In this document: positions 24,473-32,231 of the stretch, piece by piece
Layout: every line of letters starts with the position of its first letter
Numbering within the stretch: position 1 is the first letter of the stretch
From: Streptomyces viridochromogenes
Lineage (GTDB): Bacteria > Actinomycetota > Actinomycetes > Streptomycetales > Streptomycetaceae
Reading direction: 5' to 3'
NCBI RefSeq assembly: GCF_001270495.1
Contig: NZ_LGUR01000239.1
Location: forward strand, 1-50,339
Length of the DNA stretch: 50,339 nucleotides
Position numbers and translations under genes: made by a program
Notes under the pieces: generated by a model
What the model saw: the letters and a program-made list of their open reading frames with translations, nothing else
Told to the model about the DNA's origin: nothing
The model's database searches: none

Positions 24473-25500
24473 AGACCGAGATCGTCAGCAGCGTGCACGC
24501 CGTGCCCGTGGCGGACTGGGACCGGATCGCCCGGCACGCCGGTGTGTACCTGTCGCACCGCTGGCTCGCCGGCGAGGAGAGCGACCCCACGGCCAGGGCC
24601 TCGTACGCGCTGGTCCGGGACAGCGAGGGCACCCTCGTCGCGGCCGCACCCCTGTACTTCGTGCACCACGAACCCAACGCCTACTACGACCCCGTGCACC
24701 TGCCGCCCGGCACCGAGAGGCCTCGTGTGATCGCGGGTGCCCGACGCGGCTACCACAACACACCCTTGACCGACCCGGACCTCACCGCCGACGTCGACGC
24801 CCACTGCCTGGCCCTGCTCCGTGAGGCTGCTCGTGAGCACGCCGGGCGGCACAGGACCACGCACTGGTGGCCGTATCTGACCGAGTCCGCGACGCGACGG
24901 CTGGCGCCGCTGTACGGCGCGCCCCCGCACCGCATGGAGGACGACGCGACGATCCCGCTGCCGGGAGCCGGTTTCGACGACTATCTGGCCTCCCTGCCGT
25001 CCAAGCGCCGCGTGGCGATACGTCACGAGCGCGCCGCCTTCGAAGCAGCCGGACTCGACCTGCGCCACCAACGCCTCGGCGACGTCTACGAGGACGCCGG
25101 ACGCCTCCTCGCGGCCCTTCAGGAGTCCCACGGCCACGGAGACGACACCGACGCGATGACGAGCCTGCTGAAACGTCAGGCCGAGGCCATGGGCGAACAG
25201 GCGCGCGTGGTCGCCGCCTACGACGGTCCGCTCATGACCGGCTTCTGTCTCTACTACCACCAGGGCAGCACCACTTGGCTGCGCGCCGTCGGTATCGCCC
25301 CCGAACGCCCGGCCCCCTTCGCGTACTTCGCACTCACCTACTACGCCCCCATCGAAGACGCGTACCGCCACAGCACGGCCGCCCTGCACTGCGGGATGAA
25401 GGCGATCGAGGCAAAGCGCCTGCGCGGTGCGCGAGTCAGCGGGCTGTACGCGCTGCATGACACGCGCACGGATGACACGCGCACGGACGAGGGCGCGTGA
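24469..25500 (+). CDS. FemAB/GNAT-like acyltransferase of the ATP-grasp cluster
   Basis: A 343-residue protein with the layout of the COG3146/BioF2-like acyltransferases (double-GNAT fold, related to FemAB aminoacyl-tRNA-dependent ligases). Diagnostic stretches are SLPSKRRVAIRHERAAFEAAGLDL, VVAAYDGPLMTGFCLYYHQGSTTWLRAVG and the C-terminal ALHCGMKAIEAKRLRGA. It probably transfers an acyl or aminoacyl group to an amine in the pathway. It is last in the operon; the ATG overlaps the transporter stop and has GGAAGGA upstream. The C-terminus carries a small repeat (DTRTDDTRTD). It ends 15 bp from the convergent galactanase remnant. Confidence 0.83.
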   Translation: MKTEIVSSVHAVPVADWDRIARHAGVYLSHRWLAGEESDPTARASYALVRDSEGTLVAAAPLYFVHHEPNAYYDPVHLPPGTERPRVIAGARRGYHNTPLTDPDLTADVDAHCLALLREAAREHAGRHRTTHWWPYLTESATRRLAPLYGAPPHRMEDDATIPLPGAGFDDYLASLPSKRRVAIRHERAAFEAAGLDLRHQRLGDVYEDAGRLLAALQESHGHGDDTDAMTSLLKRQAEAMGEQARVVAAYDGPLMTGFCLYYHQGSTTWLRAVGIAPERPAPFAYFALTYYAPIEDAYRHSTAALHCGMKAIEAKRLRGARVSGLYALHDTRTDDTRTDEGA

Positions 25501-25515
25501 CCCGTCACGGCGACC

Positions 25516-25983
25516 TCAGCGTCGTACGAGATGGATCCGGTACGTCCGCGTCCTGGACCCGTCCTCACTGGTCACCGAGACGACGGCCACCACCTTCCCG
25601 CCGTCCTCGTCGAGACGGTCGACGGCGACGGTGGCGTAGGGATCGCGTGCCGTCGCCGTGATCCGGCCCCGGCTCGGGCTGTCGGTGACGACCCGGTAGG
25701 TGGTGGTGTCCGGATCGAAGGACGGGATCGGCTTTCCGGACACCTCGATGGACTGGGCGGCCGCGTCCGCGGAGGCGCCCGGCGCCTCGGCGTGGACCTC
25801 GATCTCGCTCATGGTGAGGTAGCCGCCCTGACGCGCGGTCATGACGACGCGCACCCCGGACGCCGGTCCCGCCTCCAACGGGACGTCGACCACCGGGGTG
25901 CCCTCGGTCCCGACCGCCACCGGGTCGCTCGCGTCGACCCACGGGGCGCTGTCGGACACGCGCACCTGCACCTTCAGGTCGTG
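25516..25983 (-). pseudogene. Out-of-frame C-terminal remnant of the GH30 gene
   Basis: The frame continuing from the GH30 gene encodes DLKVQVRVSDSAPWVD, then VRVVMTARQGGYLTMSEIEV, the second half of a galactose-binding (F5/8C-like) domain. A small beta-sandwich ending TSEDGSRTRTYRIHLVRR follows. It belongs after the Ig-like domain of the upstream frame but is read one base out of register, and the first half of the F5/8C domain appears to be missing. A deletion plus frameshift, or a sequencing error, would explain it. It has no start or ribosome site of its own. Confidence 0.7.
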
Positions 25984-28262
25984 TCCACGGTGACGACCGC
26001 CCGCGCGGGGATCCTCCGCCCGAGGGGGTCGGTCGCCTCGCCCCTGACCCGTACCGTGCCCGGTTCGCGCCACTTCCGGTCCGGTGGCAGGTTCCACACC
26101 ACGGGCAGAGCACCCCGCGTGCCGTCCCGGAACACCGGTGCCACCGTGGCGGGCAGCTCGGGCCGCAGGCCGGGGACGGTGAACGTCTCGGCCGGTTCGG
26201 TGCGCAGCACGGTCTCGTCGGTCACGGTCCAGCGCTGGTTCGCGGCCGAGGTCGGGGTGTACGTGGACACCTTGGCGCCGTCCGCGGTCGACTGGCCGGT
26301 GACGTCGACGAGGCGGCCGGTGGCGGCGTTGACGAACGTCCATGTGCCGTCGCCGATCGTCGACATGACCCATTGCGCGGCTTCGGGGACCTGCCCGCGA
26401 TCGCCCTCCGGCTCCTCCAGGACGGCTTGGTCGTCACGTACGGCGAGCCGCTTGCCGGTCTTGGCGTGAGTGAGGGCGTAGCGCTCGCGGCTGTCGGTAC
26501 CGCGCGTCAACTTCCGTATGTTCCAGAGCTGTTGAGCGCTGTCGGTGCCGGTGCCGGTCGTTCGGATGACGACGCCGCTGCCGTCGTCCGACGGCTCCAA
26601 CGATTTGCCGCTCTGCGTCCCCTGGAGCCGGTAGACATGCCCGGGCTGGACGAGGGCCGCGTCCCGTGCCACGCCACCGACCCCCTCGACCAGGAAGGTC
26701 GTGACCGACTTGGCCGGGACGGAGAGCGTGGCGGACCGGTCGGTCACCCGGACCGGCGCGCCGCGCACCAGGGCGCCGTCGCCGCTCGTGACCACGGGAG
26801 TGACGGTGGCCCGCGACGTGACCTTGCCGAAGCGGGAGAGATCGAGGTTCACCGAGCGCGCGGAGGTCCCGCTGTTCACGTGCACCACGGTCGCCGTACG
26901 GCCGCTCCGCTTCACGGCGGCGACGCTGGACGGGTCGTCGACCTTCACGAAGTGGTCGCCTGGGCGGATGTAGTGGGTGAAGTTCCGGATGGTGTGGAAC
27001 TTGGTGTTGGTCCGGATCGGGCAGGTCTCCAGGGTGTCCTCGGCCGTGCAGTTGAACGGCACATGGATGCTGCCCCAGTTCTTGCCGGCCGCGGCCTGCG
27101 GGATGGCGTCCTCGACCGGCTGCCAGAACACCCAGGCGGAGGGCTCCAGTTCACGCATGTCGTCGACCATCCGGGTGGCGATGCCGAGTCCCGGTTCCAT
27201 GCCGGTGAAGTCGGTGCCGGTGCCCCAGGTGCCCTCGACCTCGCTCATCCACAGCTTCTTGTCCGCACCCTTGGCGATGTCCCGGGCGCTGGTGCGCTGG
27301 CCGGTGCCGTAGGTGTGCACGTTGAGCTGGTCGACGGCGGCGCGCGCGGGGGTGCCGTAGGCGTTCCAGTTCTGGGTGAAGATGCCGGGGTTGGTCTCGT
27401 CCATCGCGGAGATCCTGGCGTCGGTGCGTGCCCCGTCGAGCGCCTTGTCCAGCGCGAGGATCACCTTCTGCTGGAGTTCGGGGCCCGCGTGCGCGCCTTC
27501 CTGGCGCCCGCCCGTGGGCTGTCCGTCCGCGCCGAGCTGGGTGCCCCAGTAGGGCGTGTTGGGCTCGTTCAGCGGGTCGATCGTGTCGAACTCGATGCCG
27601 TGCTCCTGCTCCATGCGCTCGGTCACCCGCGCCAGGTAGGTGGCGAAGTCGTCGACGCGGTCCGCGCGGATCTGGTCGGCGCTCGCGTCGAAGCCGCCGG
27701 AGACATAACCGCTGACGGTCTGGAACCAGGGCGGCGAGTTGCTGAACGCCTCCCAGCGGTCGACCTTGTCCTTGATCTGGTCCACCCACCAGCGTTGACC
27801 GGCGTCCGCGCCCCAGTTCCAGTGGTCCGGGTTGTTCGGATCCCACCAGTCCATGTCCTGCCGGGTGGTCCCCGCGGGGGCCTTCCAGAAGCCCTCCATG
27901 GTGGCGCCCGCCTTCATGTAGTCCTTGCGGACGTCGGGGGCGTTGCCGCCGCCGATGTTGTACCGGGCGATGTTGAGACCGAGGCCGTCGGCCCCGAAGA
28001 GCATGTCCACCAGCTGTCTTCGGATGGGCTCGGGATAGCCGCCGGTGGCGTTGGCGAACCAGACGAGGCTCGTGCCCCATCCCTCGAACTCCTGCTGCTG
28101 GTAGGAGGGGTCGATCCGGACGGTGACCGCGCTCCGCGGTACCGGGTCCGCCGCGTCGGCCGTGTCGGCGGCGCCCGCCATGGGCGCGGCCATGAGGCTC
28201 GCGCCGAGCGCCAGGGGAACCGCTGACGCCAGAGCCCGGACCATGCGATGCCGATGGGGCAC
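25974..28262 (-). CDS. Secreted GH30 endo-beta-1,6-galactanase-like hydrolase, C-terminally frameshifted
   Basis: A 762-residue secreted glycoside hydrolase. A signal peptide is followed by a GH30-type barrel (about 45-470) beginning QEFEGWGTSLVWFANATGGYPEPIR. The acid/base is Glu233 in DPLNEPN and the nucleophile is the Glu (about 341) in LWMSEVEG. A ricin-type beta-trefoil (VYRLQGTQSGKSLEPSDDG, QLWNIRKL, NQRWTV) and an Ig-like domain follow. The wording resembles GH30_5 beta-1,6-galactanases, which act on arabinogalactan side chains. GTG 28262 is chosen over GTG 28277 because AAGGGAG sits 5 nt before it. Translation stops at 25974, while homologous sequence continues in another frame. Confidence 0.85.
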   Translation of the reverse strand: MPHRHRMVRALASAVPLALGASLMAAPMAGAADTADAADPVPRSAVTVRIDPSYQQQEFEGWGTSLVWFANATGGYPEPIRRQLVDMLFGADGLGLNIARYNIGGGNAPDVRKDYMKAGATMEGFWKAPAGTTRQDMDWWDPNNPDHWNWGADAGQRWWVDQIKDKVDRWEAFSNSPPWFQTVSGYVSGGFDASADQIRADRVDDFATYLARVTERMEQEHGIEFDTIDPLNEPNTPYWGTQLGADGQPTGGRQEGAHAGPELQQKVILALDKALDGARTDARISAMDETNPGIFTQNWNAYGTPARAAVDQLNVHTYGTGQRTSARDIAKGADKKLWMSEVEGTWGTGTDFTGMEPGLGIATRMVDDMRELEPSAWVFWQPVEDAIPQAAAGKNWGSIHVPFNCTAEDTLETCPIRTNTKFHTIRNFTHYIRPGDHFVKVDDPSSVAAVKRSGRTATVVHVNSGTSARSVNLDLSRFGKVTSRATVTPVVTSGDGALVRGAPVRVTDRSATLSVPAKSVTTFLVEGVGGVARDAALVQPGHVYRLQGTQSGKSLEPSDDGSGVVIRTTGTGTDSAQQLWNIRKLTRGTDSRERYALTHAKTGKRLAVRDDQAVLEEPEGDRGQVPEAAQWVMSTIGDGTWTFVNAATGRLVDVTGQSTADGAKVSTYTPTSAANQRWTVTDETVLRTEPAETFTVPGLRPELPATVAPVFRDGTRGALPVVWNLPPDRKWREPGTVRVRGEATDPLGRRIPARAVVTVDTT

Positions 28263-28419
28263 GGCACTCCCTTCCACAACACGGCTGAACAGAACCGAAC
28301 AGAATGGATCGCGCTCAGGGAATGCTGAGGGACGGTAATGAACTCGTCAAGATAGTGGGCGACTTGGGCCCTCAGCCGGGCCCCGGGGTGGGCCCTCACA
28401 TGACGTTTCGGCGACTTCA

Positions 28420-28448
28420 TTGACATGCCCAAGGCGGGTCATTAATCT
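28420..28448 (+). promoter_or_regulatory. Near-consensus promoter for the HExxH protein gene
   Basis: TTGACA (28420-28425) and TAATCT (28443-28448) are separated by exactly 17 bp, one of the best vegetative promoters in the window. The start should fall near 28455, immediately before the LacI-type palindrome, leaving a leader of about 205 nt. Confidence 0.75.
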
Positions 28449-28459
28449 CCGGGAAGCTC

Positions 28460-28475
28460 GGGAAAGCGCTTTCCC
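28460..28475. promoter_or_regulatory. LacI-type operator palindrome
   Basis: GGGAAAGCGCTTTCCC is a perfect 16-bp palindrome with the central GCGC flanked by AAA/TTT typical of LacI/GalR-family sites. It begins about 5 bp after the predicted transcription start of the plus-strand promoter, a classic repression position. It may also affect the divergent GH30 gene, whose start is 198 bp away. Confidence 0.65.
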
Positions 28476-28544
28476 CATACCTGCCCAACACCCGTGCCAG
28501 TCGCCTCTTTTCGCACGTTCGAACAAGATCCGAGCCGCAGCCGG

Positions 28545-28574
28545 AGTCGCAGTCGCAGTCGCAGTCGCAGTCGG
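28545..28574 (+). repeat. Hexamer tandem repeat AGTCGC in a 5' leader
   Basis: Four exact AGTCGC copies and a fifth ending in G (AGTCGG) run head to tail, preceded by related CCGCAG/CCGGAG words. The array lies in the untranslated leader of the HExxH protein gene, about 85 bp upstream of its ATG. Copy number may vary by slippage. Confidence 0.85.
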
Positions 28575-28659
28575 GAAGAACGGCACCTGAACTTTCCGTC
28601 GCCCCCCAAAAAAGGAACACGCGACGGTTCTCTCTCCCCCCACACAGGAGGACCTCTCC

Positions 28660-29301
28660 ATGAGTTCACGACGAACCCTGATGTCTGCTCCACGCACGCC
28701 CATACCCTGGCGCAACAAGGCGATCGTGGCCGCGCTGGCAGCCGCGCTGCTGGCGGGCCCGGGCATCGCGCAGGCCACCCCGCAGGCGGCGTCGGCCGCC
28801 CAGAGCGAGGTGTCCGCGGCGGCCACCATCACCTGGACCCTCGAACGTGCGAGCAACCCCACCGAGGACCAGCGCACGGCCTACGACCTCATCACCAGGG
28901 CCATGAACGCCGCGGTGGCCCGCTACAACAACCTCAGCGACCTGGGCAAGACCATCACCGTCCGGTACGACCCGGGCGTGCCCACCGCCGACGGCAACAT
29001 CAACGGGACCATCCGCTTCGGCAACCGCGGCTACATGAACGAGAGGACCGCTCTGCACGAGATCGCCCACACCATCGGCGTGGGGACGAGCTCGGGCTGG
29101 TCGCGCCTCGGCGGCAGCGGCACCTGGACCGGTGCGCAGGCCACGTCGCTGGTCAGGCAGTTCGACGGGACGAGCGCCAAAATCTCCACCGGCGGCGGCC
29201 ACTTCTGGCCGTACGGCCTGAACTACGACAACGAGTTCTCGAACACGGCGGCCGACCGCCACGTCCGGATCGTCGCCGCCATGGTGCGCGACGGTCTGTG
29301 A
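28660..29301 (+). CDS. Small secreted putative zinc metalloprotease (HExxH)
   Basis: A 213-residue exported protein. The N-terminus has a basic start, a hydrophobic core (about 20-33) and Ala-rich cleavage sites. The mature part is a single domain with HEIAHTIGVG (His133, Glu134, His137), the HExxH zinc-protease signature; the third ligand is not obvious, possibly a His in GGGHFWPYG. An AGGAGG ribosome site precedes the ATG. I do not recognise a named peptidase family. In other actinomycetes similar domains may be attached to lectin modules; here it stands alone. It diverges from the GH30 gene and has a strong promoter with a LacI-type palindrome. Confidence 0.8.
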   Translation: MSSRRTLMSAPRTPIPWRNKAIVAALAAALLAGPGIAQATPQAASAAQSEVSAAATITWTLERASNPTEDQRTAYDLITRAMNAAVARYNNLSDLGKTITVRYDPGVPTADGNINGTIRFGNRGYMNERTALHEIAHTIGVGTSSGWSRLGGSGTWTGAQATSLVRQFDGTSAKISTGGGHFWPYGLNYDNEFSNTAADRHVRIVAAMVRDGL

Positions 29302-29315
29302 TCCGAGGGGCTGGT

Positions 29316-29342
29316 GCCCGGGGGCCGTTCGCGCTCCCGGGC
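29316..29342 (+). terminator. Hairpin after the HExxH protein gene
   Basis: GCCCGGG (29316-29322) pairs perfectly with CCCGGGC (29336-29342) around a 13-nt loop, 14 bp after the stop. No U-tract follows. Confidence 0.55.
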
Positions 29343-29414
29343 TTCCCGGGGAGGTGATGCGGGCGTCCTGTGGAGTGCACCCGCACCCGGCCACATCCGA
29401 GGTTTCGGCGCCGC

Positions 29415-29420
29415 TACGTT
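29415..29420 (+). promoter_or_regulatory. Possible -10 for a leaderless transcript
   Basis: TACGTT fits TAnnnT and ends 7 nt before the ATG at 29428, which lacks a ribosome site. The geometry is the same as before the PaaX-type gene. Confidence 0.35.
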
Positions 29421-29427
29421 GATCCAC

Positions 29428-30147
29428 ATGTCCGACAACAGCTACTGGACCCTCCCGCCCGACCGGTTGGTGCGCGGCTCCATGGGTCACTGCAACATCA
29501 CTGTCCTCCTCCCGCCGTTCGATGTGGACGCGCGCACGCTGCCGGCCAACGACCCCGCACGGGCCGCGGAGCTCGCCGCGACACTCAACACGGTGGAGGA
29601 GGTCCTGGAGGAGATCGGACCCCGGTCGGTCCACGACTCCGTTCCCTACCTGTACGCGCGAACCGACCTGGAGATCGTCCAGACCGCCGTGTGGGGGCAT
29701 GTGCTCGGCATCAGCGACCCCGCACTGGCCGACAGCGGCAACGACCTCCCCCTCCTGTCCGAGGCCCGCGGGCTGCGCGAGCGCTACCCGGACGCCCGCA
29801 TCGTCGGCCGCGTCGGTTTCCACTGCGGGGCGGCCCACACCGAGGACATCGTCTGGCTGCCCGACGGTGCCATGTTCCACGCCGCCGGCTGGCCCGGGGA
29901 CGAGCCCTTCGAGGTGACCGGCGACCCGGGCGCCATCGCCTCCGCCCTCGGTATCCCCGCCGAGGCTCTGGAAGACCTCGGCCTGGACGAGGAGGACCCG
30001 GCCGACATCGAATGGGCCGACTTCGCCGCACTGGCCCTGGGCGAGGCCGACCCCTGGGGCATCGAGCGGATCCAGACCACGGCCTTCCGCGTGCGTCACA
30101 CCGAGTTCGCCACGTCCACGATGGAGGAGTTGTACTTCACGGGATGA
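29428..30147 (+). CDS. Uncharacterised protein, possibly DUF6333
   Basis: A 239-residue acidic soluble protein (many Asp/Glu/Pro) without signal peptide, membrane helix or known catalytic motif. It begins MSDNSYWTLPPDRLVRGSMGHCNITVLLPPFDVDAR. A conserved-looking centre is RYPDARIVGRVGFHCGAAHTEDIVWLPDG. It may belong to DUF6333, a Streptomyces family of similar length; I hold this weakly. The frame extends upstream to 29314, but the ATG at 29428 is preferred because earlier sequence overlaps the terminator and is low-complexity. Its stop overlaps the NUDIX gene start by 4 bp. Confidence 0.75.
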   Translation: MSDNSYWTLPPDRLVRGSMGHCNITVLLPPFDVDARTLPANDPARAAELAATLNTVEEVLEEIGPRSVHDSVPYLYARTDLEIVQTAVWGHVLGISDPALADSGNDLPLLSEARGLRERYPDARIVGRVGFHCGAAHTEDIVWLPDGAMFHAAGWPGDEPFEVTGDPGAIASALGIPAEALEDLGLDEEDPADIEWADFAALALGEADPWGIERIQTTAFRVRHTEFATSTMEELYFTG

Positions 30148-30665
30148 GTGCGCCTGGGGCGGGGGAACTTGTCGAACGGGTCGACGAGCACGACGAGGTC
30201 ATGGCCGTCGTCAGCAGGAGCGAGGCGATTCGCCACGGGTGGCTGCATCGGGTCGCGACGATCGTGTGCCGCGACACCGCCGGACGGACCCTCGTGCATC
30301 GCCGCCCCGACCACGCCTCACGTTTCCCCGGCCGGTTCAACTGGATGCTCGGAGGCGCCGTAGCGGTCGGCGAGTCCTACGAAGAGGCCGCCGCACGGGA
30401 GTTGGCGGAGGAGCTGGGCGTCCGAGGTCTTCCGAGGCTTGTGCTCAAGTTCAGGTGCGCGGGCGCGATCAGCCCGTACTGGCTCGGCCTGCACGAGGTT
30501 GTCGTCGCCGAGCCCGTCAAGCCCGACCCCGAAGAGATCGCCTGGCATGACTGGTTGACGGGGTCCGAACTCGTCGAGCTGGTTCGGCATGAGGCGTTCG
30601 TCCCCGATGCCCGCGAGGCATTCGACCGTTACCTCGCCGCGCGTCCAGGACCTGGGCCCCTGTGA
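30144..30665 (+). CDS. NUDIX hydrolase
   Basis: A 173-residue NUDIX protein. The box GGAVAVGESYEEAAARELAEELGV fits Gx5Ex7REUxEExGU completely, so it should be active in a Mg-dependent way on a nucleoside diphosphate-linked or diphosphate substrate. The N-terminal wording (EHDEVMAVVSRSEAIRHGWLHRVATIVC) resembles the IPP-isomerase-like/YfcD group. The ATG overlaps the upstream stop (ATGA), so it is co-translated with the uncharacterised protein. The substrate is unknown. Confidence 0.92.
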   Translation: MSAPGAGELVERVDEHDEVMAVVSRSEAIRHGWLHRVATIVCRDTAGRTLVHRRPDHASRFPGRFNWMLGGAVAVGESYEEAAARELAEELGVRGLPRLVLKFRCAGAISPYWLGLHEVVVAEPVKPDPEEIAWHDWLTGSELVELVRHEAFVPDAREAFDRYLAARPGPGPL

Positions 30666-30689
30666 TCCTCGGCTGCCCCGCGTAGTCCT

Positions 30690-30714
30690 CTCACGACGCC
30701 GAAACACGACGTGA
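30690..30714 (+). terminator. Hairpin after NUDIX gene
   Basis: CTCACG-A-CG (30690-30698) pairs with CG-A-CGTGAG (30707-30714 plus the mismatched A) around an 8-nt loop. It separates the NUDIX operon from the hydroxyproline genes. Confidence 0.5.
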
Positions 30715-30749
30715 GCCGCGCTTCGATGCGGGAGCAGAGGCGGCACCAG

Positions 30750-30761
30750 TGCTATATGACA
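30750..30761. promoter_or_regulatory. Shared hydroxyproline-locus motif, copy 1
   Basis: TGCTATATGACA fits the palindromic pattern TGnnATATnnCA and ends 10 bp before the GTG of the first dehydrogenase gene. Related copies precede the deaminase and GntR genes. It is a candidate operator for the GntR regulator at the end of the locus. Confidence 0.55.
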
Positions 30762-30771
30762 TGATGCCGAT

Positions 30772-31947
30772 GTGACTCATCCATCCCCCCGCCCCGATGT
30801 CCTGGTCATCGGCGCAGGCATCGTGGGTGCGGCGTGCGCGTACTACTGCGCGACCGCCGGACTACGGGTCTCCGTGGTCGAACGGGGCGCCATCGGCAGT
30901 GGCACCACCAGCGCCTGCGAAGGCAACATCCTGGTCTCCGACAAGGAACCCGGCCCCGAGCTCGACCTGGCCCTGCTGTCCTCCCGGCTGTGGCGGCGGA
31001 TCGGCGAGGAGCTGGTCAGGAGCACGATCGAGTACGAGGCGAAGGGCGGCGTCGTCGTCGCCGGCTCGCCGGACTCGGCCGACGGTCTGCGGCACCTGAC
31101 CGCGGGCCAGCGGACGACAGGCGTCGACGCGGTCGACATCGGCCCGGACGAACTCTTCGAGCTGGAACCCAACGTGACCCGGCAGGCCGTCGGCGGAGCG
31201 TTCTACGCCCAGGACGCGCAGGTCCAGCCGGTGCTGGCCACCGCCCAACTGCTGCGCCGGGCCCGGATGCTGGGGGCGACGGTCCATCCCGGCACCGGTG
31301 TCACCGGCTTCGTGCGCGACGGACAGGGCGCGGTCACGGGCGTGCGGACCGACTCCGCCGACACCCCGGTCCTGTACGCGCAGTGGGTGATCAACGCCGC
31401 GGGCACCTGGGCCGGACAGCTGTCCGAACTCGCCGGTGCCCCGGTGCCGGTCCTGCCGCGCAAGGGCTTCATCCTGGTGACCGAACCGCTCCCGCGCGTG
31501 GTGCGGCACAAGGTCTACACCGCGGAGTACGTGGCCAACGTCGCCAGCAGCGACGCGGGACTGGAGACCTCGGTCGTGGTCGAGGGGACCCGGGCCGGCA
31601 CCGTCCTGATCGGCGCCAGCCGCGAGAGGGTCGGCTTCGACCGCAGCATCTCCCTGCCGGTGCTGCGCAAGCTGGCGGCCCAGGCCATCGGCGTGTTCCC
31701 GTTCCTCGCCGATGTCTCCCTGCTGCGCACTTACCTGGGATTCCGCCCCTACTGTCCGGACCATCTGCCGGTCATCGGCCCGGACCCGCGCGCACCCGGC
31801 CTGCTGCACGCCTGCGGCCACGAAGGAGCCGGGATCGGGCTCGCCGGCGCCACCGGCCATCTGCTGGCCCAGCATCTGTCCGGCGAGAAACCCGATCTGG
31901 ACCTGACGCCGTTCCGACCGGACCGCTTCGAGGAGGCGACCCCTTGA
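30772..31947 (+). CDS. FAD-dependent oxidoreductase, D-hydroxyproline dehydrogenase catalytic subunit-like
   Basis: A 391-residue DadA-type (glycine/D-amino acid oxidase) flavoprotein. The dinucleotide motif VLVIGAGIVGAACAYY is at about residues 10-25, and a C-terminal FAD block GFRPYCPDHLPVIGP follows. With the [2Fe-2S] protein and the second flavoprotein downstream it forms the HcnABC/LhpBEF-type heteromeric dehydrogenase. In this context it would oxidise cis-4-hydroxy-D-proline to 4-hydroxy-1-pyrroline-2-carboxylate. The GTG start has no ribosome site, so the mRNA may be leaderless. The stop overlaps the next start (TTGA). Confidence 0.88.
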   Translation: MTHPSPRPDVLVIGAGIVGAACAYYCATAGLRVSVVERGAIGSGTTSACEGNILVSDKEPGPELDLALLSSRLWRRIGEELVRSTIEYEAKGGVVVAGSPDSADGLRHLTAGQRTTGVDAVDIGPDELFELEPNVTRQAVGGAFYAQDAQVQPVLATAQLLRRARMLGATVHPGTGVTGFVRDGQGAVTGVRTDSADTPVLYAQWVINAAGTWAGQLSELAGAPVPVLPRKGFILVTEPLPRVVRHKVYTAEYVANVASSDAGLETSVVVEGTRAGTVLIGASRERVGFDRSISLPVLRKLAAQAIGVFPFLADVSLLRTYLGFRPYCPDHLPVIGPDPRAPGLLHACGHEGAGIGLAGATGHLLAQHLSGEKPDLDLTPFRPDRFEEATP

Positions 31948-32231
31948 CCACTCCTCCGCCCGGCTTCACCTTCACCTTCGACGGCGAGCCTGTGCCCGCG
32001 CGGTCCGGGCAGAGCGTCGCCGCCGCCCTCATCGCCTCCGGGCGGCGCTCCTGGCGGCACACCCGCACCGAAGGCCGCCCGCGTGGTGTGTTCTGCGGCA
32101 TCGGCGTGTGCTTCGACTGCCTGGTGACCGTCAACGGACGCCCCAACCATCGCGCCTGCCTCGTCGAGGCCCGGCCCGGCGACACGGTCTCCACCCAGGA
32201 AGGAGCGGGCCATGACGACCTCGCGTGCTGA
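31944..32231 (+). CDS. [2Fe-2S] ferredoxin-like subunit of the dehydrogenase
   Basis: A 95-residue small iron-sulfur protein starting at TTG 31944 within the overlap with the previous stop; GAGGAGG lies about 8 nt upstream. The cluster ligands are Cys51, Cys56, Cys59 and Cys72 in CGIGVCFDC and the later RAC, the plant-type Fer2 spacing found in the small subunits of HcnA/SoxA-type dehydrogenases. It passes electrons between the two flavoprotein subunits. Its 3' end overlaps the next gene by 20 bp, so the three subunits are tightly co-translated. Confidence 0.87.
   Translation: MTTPPPGFTFTFDGEPVPARSGQSVAAALIASGRRSWRHTRTEGRPRGVFCGIGVCFDCLVTVNGRPNHRACLVEARPGDTVSTQEGAGHDDLAC

Noticed and set aside
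25516..26373. Independent gene of 285 codons on the minus strand
   Set aside because: Only its last third resembles protein domains, and that part continues the GH30 protein out of frame. The first part overlaps the GH30 coding region as a shadow.
28545..28574. Hexamer array as a CRISPR-like repeat
   Set aside because: The units are contiguous with no spacers, so it is a simple tandem repeat.
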